Source: Erythrobacter sp. (GTDB lineage: Bacteria > Pseudomonadota > Alphaproteobacteria > Sphingomonadales > Sphingomonadaceae). Taken from it: a stretch of DNA of 10,969 nt. The notes beneath the pieces are model-generated. The model did no database searches, was not told where the DNA came from, and saw only the letters and a program-made list of their open reading frames with translations. Location of the stretch: assembly GCA_030731635.1 (NCBI GenBank), contig JANQTR010000219.1, positions 1-10,969 on the forward strand, in the 5' to 3' direction. Shown in pieces: positions 7,158 to 10,969 of this stretch; position 1 is the first letter of the stretch, and each line of letters starts with the position of its first letter. A program made the position numbers and the translations under genes.

Positions 7158-7787
7158 TCAGACGGCGTCGACCATCCGCAGGTAAGGTTTGATCGTGGTA
7201 AAGCCCTGAGGGAACCGTTCATGGGCTGTGGCATCGTCGACCGAGGGCGGGATGATCACCTTGTCGCCCGGACGCCAATCGGCCGGCGTGGCAATTGTCA
7301 TCCGATCGGCGAGCTGCAAGCTATCAATCACGCGCAGGATCTCGTCAAAGTTGCGCCCCACGCTCATCGGGTAGGTCATGGTCAGGCGAATCTTCTTGGC
7401 CGGATCGATGATGAACACCGACCGCACCGCCGCTGTCTCGCTCTGATCGGGGTGGATCATGTCATAAAGCTTGGCGATTTCGAGATCGGCATCAGCGACG
7501 ATCGGAAAGGTCAGGGTAACCCCTTGCGTTTCGTCGACATCCTTGACCCAGGCAAGGTGCTCCTCAACCGTGTCGGTCGAAAGACCCAACGGCTTGCAGT
7601 TGCGTTTGGCAAACTCGGCCGCAAGGCGCGCAGTGGCGCCCATTTCGGTCGTGCAAACCGGGGTAAAATCGGCCGGGTGGCTGAAGAAGAACACCCAGGC
7701 ATCACCCGCCCATTTGTGCAGGCTGATCGGGCCGGTGGTGGTGTCCACGGTGAAGTCGGGGGCGGTGTCGCCGATATGCAGGCTCAT
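7158..7787 (-). CDS. Peroxiredoxin, Prx6-type (1-Cys)
   Basis: Cytosolic thiol peroxidase that reduces hydrogen peroxide and organic hydroperoxides. The 209 residues have the AhpC/TSA domain (about 3-135) followed by the Prx6-type C-terminal domain (about 140-205). The active-site motif is HPADFTPVCTTE, with His37, Thr42 and peroxidatic Cys45; the supporting Arg124 lies in AVRSVFIIDP. The other cysteine, Cys64, is not at a classic resolving position, so a 1-Cys mechanism with an outside thiol reductant is likely. YPMSVGRNFDEILRVIDSLQ and ATPADWRPGDKVIIPP are typical of the Prx6 group. The start is supported by AAGGAG eight bases upstream. It lies 190 bp after the SulP gene, with possible operator sites between, and is closed by a strong terminator, so it is probably its own unit. 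A role against peroxides formed during respiration or sulfide stress is inference. Confidence 0.94.
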   Translation of the reverse strand: MSLHIGDTAPDFTVDTTTGPISLHKWAGDAWVFFFSHPADFTPVCTTEMGATARLAAEFAKRNCKPLGLSTDTVEEHLAWVKDVDETQGVTLTFPIVADADLEIAKLYDMIHPDQSETAAVRSVFIIDPAKKIRLTMTYPMSVGRNFDEILRVIDSLQLADRMTIATPADWRPGDKVIIPPSVDDATAHERFPQGFTTIKPYLRMVDAV

Positions 7788-7836
7788 TGGTCTGGCTCCT
7801 TGAGTTGATGCAACCGCTCTAGCAGGCCGGGTGAGT

Positions 7837-7850
7837 CGGACCTAGATCAA
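7837..7850 (-). promoter_or_regulatory. Possible FNR/FixK-type half site upstream of the peroxiredoxin gene
   Basis: The minus strand reads TTGATCTAGGTCCG. The left half fits the FNR/FixK consensus TTGAT-N4-ATCAA exactly, but the right half keeps only two of five bases. It ends 49 bases before the peroxiredoxin ATG. A single half match of this kind arises often by chance, so this is only a pointer. Confidence 0.15.
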
Positions 7851-7865
7851 TTACTCGCTTTATGA

Positions 7866-7882
7866 AATCGAATTTTTCGATT
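7866..7882. repeat. Perfect inverted repeat, possible regulator binding site
   Basis: AATCGAA (7866-7872) and TTCGATT (7876-7882) form a perfect 7-bp dyad around three T's, 79 bases upstream of the peroxiredoxin start. It contains ATCG-N7-CGAT, which has the T-N11-A form recognised by LysR-type regulators. It resembles one half of an OxyR site but not the full tandem OxyR arrangement. No regulator gene is present to support it. Confidence 0.35.
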
Positions 7883-7883
7883 C

Positions 7884-7900
7884 AGCCGAAATTCGCGGCT
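7884..7900. repeat. Second short dyad next to the 7866-7882 inverted repeat
   Basis: AGCCG (7884-7888) and CGGCT (7896-7900) are complementary around a seven-base spacer. The dyad sits one base from the repeat at 7866-7882, with centres 18 bases apart. It could be part of a composite operator for the peroxiredoxin gene. As a terminator for the SulP gene it is weak: the stem is five pairs and no T tract follows on the minus strand. Confidence 0.25.
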
Positions 7901-7977
7901 TTAAGGCGTGTTTCATCAACTTAATCGGCATTTCCGCATCATCGCTTACAAAATATCGCAAGTGAAAGCGCGAAAGG

Positions 7978-9735
7978 TCAGATCAACCCGCGCGCTTCAA
8001 GCGGATCGTCCGCCGCGGGTGCTTCGCCAGTGTCGAGCGCCAGATCGGCAAAGGCTGCATCCTGCGACAGGAAAACCCGGCCCGACAATTCTTCAACGAA
8101 GTGGGTGCGGGCCAGCCGGTCCATCACTGGTCCCTTTACTTCCGACAGGTGCAGCTTCACGCCCCCGTCGGAAAGCCGGTGGTTGATCGCCTCCAGGCTC
8201 TCCAACCCCGACGCATCGATTGCATTGACCGCGCTGCACATCAGGATGACATGGCGCAGCGTCGGCCGATCAGCGACCTGTTCGAGGACATATTCCTCCA
8301 GCCAACGGGCGTTCAAATAGGTCAGGCTTTCATCGATACGGATCGACAGCAGATGCGGCAGGGTCAGCACGGTGTGACGGTCGACATTGCGGAAATGTTC
8401 AGTCCCCGGCACCCTTCCAACGATTGCCGCATGAGGCCGGCTAGCGCGCCAAAGATACAGCAGCAGACCAACTGAAACCCCCGCAATGACGCCAAGCTCC
8501 ACCCCGGCAATCAGGGTGATCGCAATGGTGGCAGCATGGGCAGCGAAATCGGCCTTGGAATAGACCCACAGCTGCCGAGGTGTCTTGGTGTCGACAAGGC
8601 TAAGCACGGCAACGATGATGGTCGCGGCCAGTGTGGCATTGGGCAAGTTGAACAGCAGCGGGGTGAGGAACAGGCTGGCCAGCGCAATGCCGACAGCAGT
8701 AAAAGCCCCCGCCGCCGGGGTCTGCGCGCCCGCGTCGAAGTTCACCACCGAGCGGGCAAAGCCGCCCGTCACCGGATAGCCGCCTGACAGCGCGCTCGCG
8801 ATGTTCGAAGCGCCAAGGCCAATCAGCTCCTGATCCGGCGCGATCCGCTGACGGCGCTTGGCCGCCAACGTCTGCGCAACTGAGACACTTTCGACAAAGC
8901 CGATCACCGAGATAAGCAGCGCAGGCACCCACAGCGATTGAATCAGCGCCACATCGGTCGATGGCAGCGCAAAAGGCGGTAAGCCCTGCGGGATAGCCCC
9001 AACGATTGAGACGCCCTGTGCCTGCAATCCGAAGCCGATCACCGCGATGATCGACGCCGCCACCGCGACCACTGGCCCGGCTTTGGCCGTCAATTCGGCG
9101 GCCCGCGCCGACATGCCAAAGCGCTGGAGCAAAGGCTTCAAGCCCTTCCTTACCCAGAACAGGAACGCTGTCGCAGGCAACCCGATGGCGAGTGTGGCCA
9201 GATTGATTTGTCCGATCGACCCAGCCAGCCCAGCCAGCATTTCGGGCCAGGTTTCCCCGCCGGTCTTGACGCCGAGAACATGCTTCAACTGGCTGGTGGC
9301 GATCAGGATACCCGAGGCCGAAATAAATCCGCTGATCACCGGATGGGACAGCAGGTTGGCAAGGAACCCAAGGCGCAGCAGGCCCAGCACCACCAGCATC
9401 ACGCCCGACAGCGCCGCCAGCGTTATCGCCGCTTCGAGATAGGCTGCCGTTCCTGGTGCCGCCACAGCGCCTACCGCGCTCGCCGTCATCAGCGAAACCA
9501 CCGCCACCGGCCCCACCGCCAGCGTGCGGCTGGTGCCGAACAGCGCATAGGCAAACAGCGGCAGGATCGAGGCATAGAGGCCCACGACCGGCGGCAATCC
9601 TGCCAACATCGCATAGGCGAGGCTTTGCGGGATCAGCATGATGGTGACGATCACCGCCGCCATCAGGTCGCTTGTCAAAACGCCGCGATTATAGGTGCGG
9701 CCCCATTCGAAGATCGGGAAATAGCGTTGCAGCAT
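7978..9735 (-). CDS. SulP-family anion transporter with C-terminal STAS domain
   Basis: Inner-membrane carrier of the SulP (SLC26-like) family, which moves sulfate, bicarbonate or related anions. The 585 residues split into a membrane part (about 20-430, many hydrophobic spans) and a cytoplasmic STAS domain (about 455-568). Family features include SDLMAAVIVTIMLIPQSLAYA at the first span, YASILPLFAYALFGTSR, GFVESVSVAQ at 279-288 and SGGYPVTGGFARSVVN at 317-332. The STAS loop AIDASGLESL (505-514) keeps the conserved serine. The ATG at 9735 lies four bases after the stop of the sulfide:quinone oxidoreductase gene, with no clear ribosome binding site, so translation is probably coupled. That pairing suggests a sulfur oxyanion (sulfate, sulfite or thiosulfate) as cargo, but direction and substrate cannot be read from sequence. 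The C-terminal tail after the STAS domain is acidic and short. Confidence 0.93.
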   Translation of the reverse strand: MLQRYFPIFEWGRTYNRGVLTSDLMAAVIVTIMLIPQSLAYAMLAGLPPVVGLYASILPLFAYALFGTSRTLAVGPVAVVSLMTASAVGAVAAPGTAAYLEAAITLAALSGVMLVVLGLLRLGFLANLLSHPVISGFISASGILIATSQLKHVLGVKTGGETWPEMLAGLAGSIGQINLATLAIGLPATAFLFWVRKGLKPLLQRFGMSARAAELTAKAGPVVAVAASIIAVIGFGLQAQGVSIVGAIPQGLPPFALPSTDVALIQSLWVPALLISVIGFVESVSVAQTLAAKRRQRIAPDQELIGLGASNIASALSGGYPVTGGFARSVVNFDAGAQTPAAGAFTAVGIALASLFLTPLLFNLPNATLAATIIVAVLSLVDTKTPRQLWVYSKADFAAHAATIAITLIAGVELGVIAGVSVGLLLYLWRASRPHAAIVGRVPGTEHFRNVDRHTVLTLPHLLSIRIDESLTYLNARWLEEYVLEQVADRPTLRHVILMCSAVNAIDASGLESLEAINHRLSDGGVKLHLSEVKGPVMDRLARTHFVEELSGRVFLSQDAAFADLALDTGEAPAADDPLEARGLI

Positions 9736-9739
9736 GGTT

Positions 9740-10966
9740 TTACTGCGCGATTAGGCCGCCGGGGCCCGCCAGCCACTCGCGGCCCTTGAGCATCCCGTTC
9801 CAGTAAATCCAAGGCAGCATATCGGCCTTTAGCATCCACGACAGGCGGCTGGCCTTTGTACCATCGACCAGCCAGGTCGGGAAACTCGGTGCAAGCTTGC
9901 CGCCATAGGCAAATTCGGCGAGCACGATCTTACCGCGCTCAACGGTCAGCGGGCATGAACCATAGCCGTCATAGCCTGCTGTCGGCCCCTTTTTATCCAG
10001 CTGCCGCAGCGCATTCACCGCGACCACCGGTGCCTGCTTGCGCACGGCGGCGGCGGTTTTGGCATTGGGGGTTGACCCGCCATCGCCGAGCCCGAAGACA
10101 TTGGGATAGCGCACGTGCTGCATGGTGTGCTGATCCACGTCGGTAAATCCGCTCGCTGCCGCCAAGGGGCTATCGGCGAGGAATTGCGGCGCAACCTGCG
10201 GCGGGACAACGTGCAGCATGTCAAAGCCCACCGTAACCTCTCCCTCAGCCGTGGCAAAGGTAGCCTGCCTGGACGGGCCATCGACCGCGATCAGATTGTT
10301 GCCCAGATCGAGATGGATGCCGTATTTTGCGACATATTCCATCAAGGCCGGGACGTAGTCAGCTACGCCGAACAGCACAGCGCCCGCGTTGCGGAATTCA
10401 ACTTCGATATTGCTCAGCACGCCCGCCCGCCGCCAATAATCGCAGGCCAGATACATCGATTTTTGCGGAGCGCCCGCGCATTTGATCGGCATCGGCGGCT
10501 GCGAGAAAATCGCCCGCCCAGCCTTGAGGCCCTGCACCAGCTCCCACGTATAAGGCGCAAGATCGGCGCGGTAATTCGAAGTGACGCCGTTCTGACCGAG
10601 GGTTTGCTCGAGCCCGGCGATCTTTTCCCATGCCAGCCGGATGCCAGGCGCAACGATCAGCACATCATAGCCCAGCGTGCTGCCATCAACGAGCGTCACC
10701 TGATTGCTTTCAGGCTGGAAGCTGGCCGCCGCCTGTTTGATCCAAGTGGTGCCTTTGGGGATCACGCTTTTCATCGGACGCATGGTGGTGGCGACGTCGA
10801 AGATCCCGCCGCCAACCATCGTCCATCCGGGTTGATAGGAGTGGGTATCACTCGGCTCGACTATTGCGATATCGAGCGCGGGCCTGCGTCTCAACATCGA
10901 GGCCGCAGTGGCGATGCCGCCCGCCCCGCCGCCGATGATGACGACCGTGTGTGACGCTGCGCTCAT
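9740..10966 (-). CDS. sqr: Sulfide:quinone oxidoreductase, type II-like
   Basis: Membrane-associated flavoprotein that oxidises sulfide to a persulfide or polysulfide and passes electrons to quinone. All 408 residues appear present. The FAD-binding motif VVIIGGGAGGIATA is at 8-21. The two redox cysteines are Cys163 in PIKCAGAPQKSMYL and Cys338 in GYGSCPLTVERGK, 175 residues apart, much as in human SQOR. FGLGDGGSTPNAKTAAAVRK (291-310) is the second FAD contact. There is no signal peptide; the tryptophan-rich C-terminus (LSWMLKADMLPWIYWNGMLK) probably forms the membrane-binding helices. The ATG at 10966 fits the family N-terminus, but its ribosome binding site lies beyond the window. The SulP gene follows four bases downstream. 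A persulfide dioxygenase or a SqrR/BigR-type repressor may lie upstream, outside the window. A related flavocytochrome c-like or NADH dehydrogenase function is unlikely given both cysteine motifs. Confidence 0.92.
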   Translation of the reverse strand: MSAASHTVVIIGGGAGGIATAASMLRRRPALDIAIVEPSDTHSYQPGWTMVGGGIFDVATTMRPMKSVIPKGTTWIKQAAASFQPESNQVTLVDGSTLGYDVLIVAPGIRLAWEKIAGLEQTLGQNGVTSNYRADLAPYTWELVQGLKAGRAIFSQPPMPIKCAGAPQKSMYLACDYWRRAGVLSNIEVEFRNAGAVLFGVADYVPALMEYVAKYGIHLDLGNNLIAVDGPSRQATFATAEGEVTVGFDMLHVVPPQVAPQFLADSPLAAASGFTDVDQHTMQHVRYPNVFGLGDGGSTPNAKTAAAVRKQAPVVAVNALRQLDKKGPTAGYDGYGSCPLTVERGKIVLAEFAYGGKLAPSFPTWLVDGTKASRLSWMLKADMLPWIYWNGMLKGREWLAGPGGLIAQ

Positions 10967-10969
10967 GTC

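Noticed and set aside
7128..7808. 226-codon plus-strand open frame opposite the peroxiredoxin
   Set aside because: The minus-strand gene has an intact peroxiredoxin active site, a good ribosome binding site and its own terminator. The plus-strand frame runs through that terminator.
7866..7882. OxyR binding site
   Set aside because: OxyR sites need tandem ATAG-N7-CTAT elements with fixed spacing. Only one related dyad is present, and the neighbouring dyad is at the wrong distance.
7884..7900. Five-pair hairpin as a terminator for the SulP gene
   Set aside because: The stem is short and no T tract follows on the minus strand, so it was kept only as a possible operator half.
10115..10954. 279-codon plus-strand open frame opposite the sulfide:quinone oxidoreductase
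   Set aside because: It is a shadow of a conserved flavoprotein gene. Its composition is basic and low in hydrophobic residues, with no recognisable motif.

Overview
The window is GC-rich, tightly packed chromosomal DNA. Gene content and codon use suggest an aerobic alphaproteobacterium, most likely of the order Sphingomonadales (inference from protein resemblance; no rRNA or other marker is present). I found no phage, transposon, CRISPR or tRNA signals.

Layout. (1) 1-1046, minus: alanine dehydrogenase, cut at its C-terminus by the window edge. (2) 1047-1151: short divergent promoter region. (3) 1152-2603, plus: NAD(P)-dependent aldehyde dehydrogenase of the succinate-semialdehyde type, the only plus-strand gene. 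(4) 2604-2873: a gap holding only a doubtful 51-residue ORF. (5) 2874-10966: eight genes all on the minus strand. In transcription order they are a sulfide:quinone oxidoreductase, a SulP anion transporter with a STAS domain, a Prx6-type 1-Cys peroxiredoxin, a strong hairpin terminator, cytochrome bd oxidase subunits I and II of the cyanide-insensitive (Cio) type, a 44-residue DUF2474 membrane peptide, a DCC-family thiol-disulfide oxidoreductase, and a lactate 2-monooxygenase-like flavoprotein.

How the genes may work together. The sulfide:quinone oxidoreductase passes electrons from sulfide to the quinone pool, and the bd oxidase empties that pool to oxygen. Bd oxidases tolerate sulfide and cyanide better than haem-copper oxidases. 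The SulP protein, four bases after the sulfide:quinone oxidoreductase, could move the resulting sulfur oxyanion, and the peroxiredoxin could remove peroxides. The minus-strand block therefore reads as a candidate sulfide-tolerance and respiration neighbourhood. The terminator at 7108-7144 shows that it is at least two transcription units. The cio unit is tightly coupled: cioA/cioB and cioB/DUF2474 both join by TGATG, and DUF2474/DCC joins by TTGA. The lactate monooxygenase, alanine dehydrogenase and aldehyde dehydrogenase are ordinary carbon-metabolism enzymes around pyruvate and acetate, with no proven link to the respiratory genes.

No completely unknown system is evident. The points most worth following are the DCC protein as a possible bd-oxidase accessory, the easily missed DUF2474 gene, the sulfide-bd pairing, and an alphaproteobacterial lactate monooxygenase with a shortened active-site loop.
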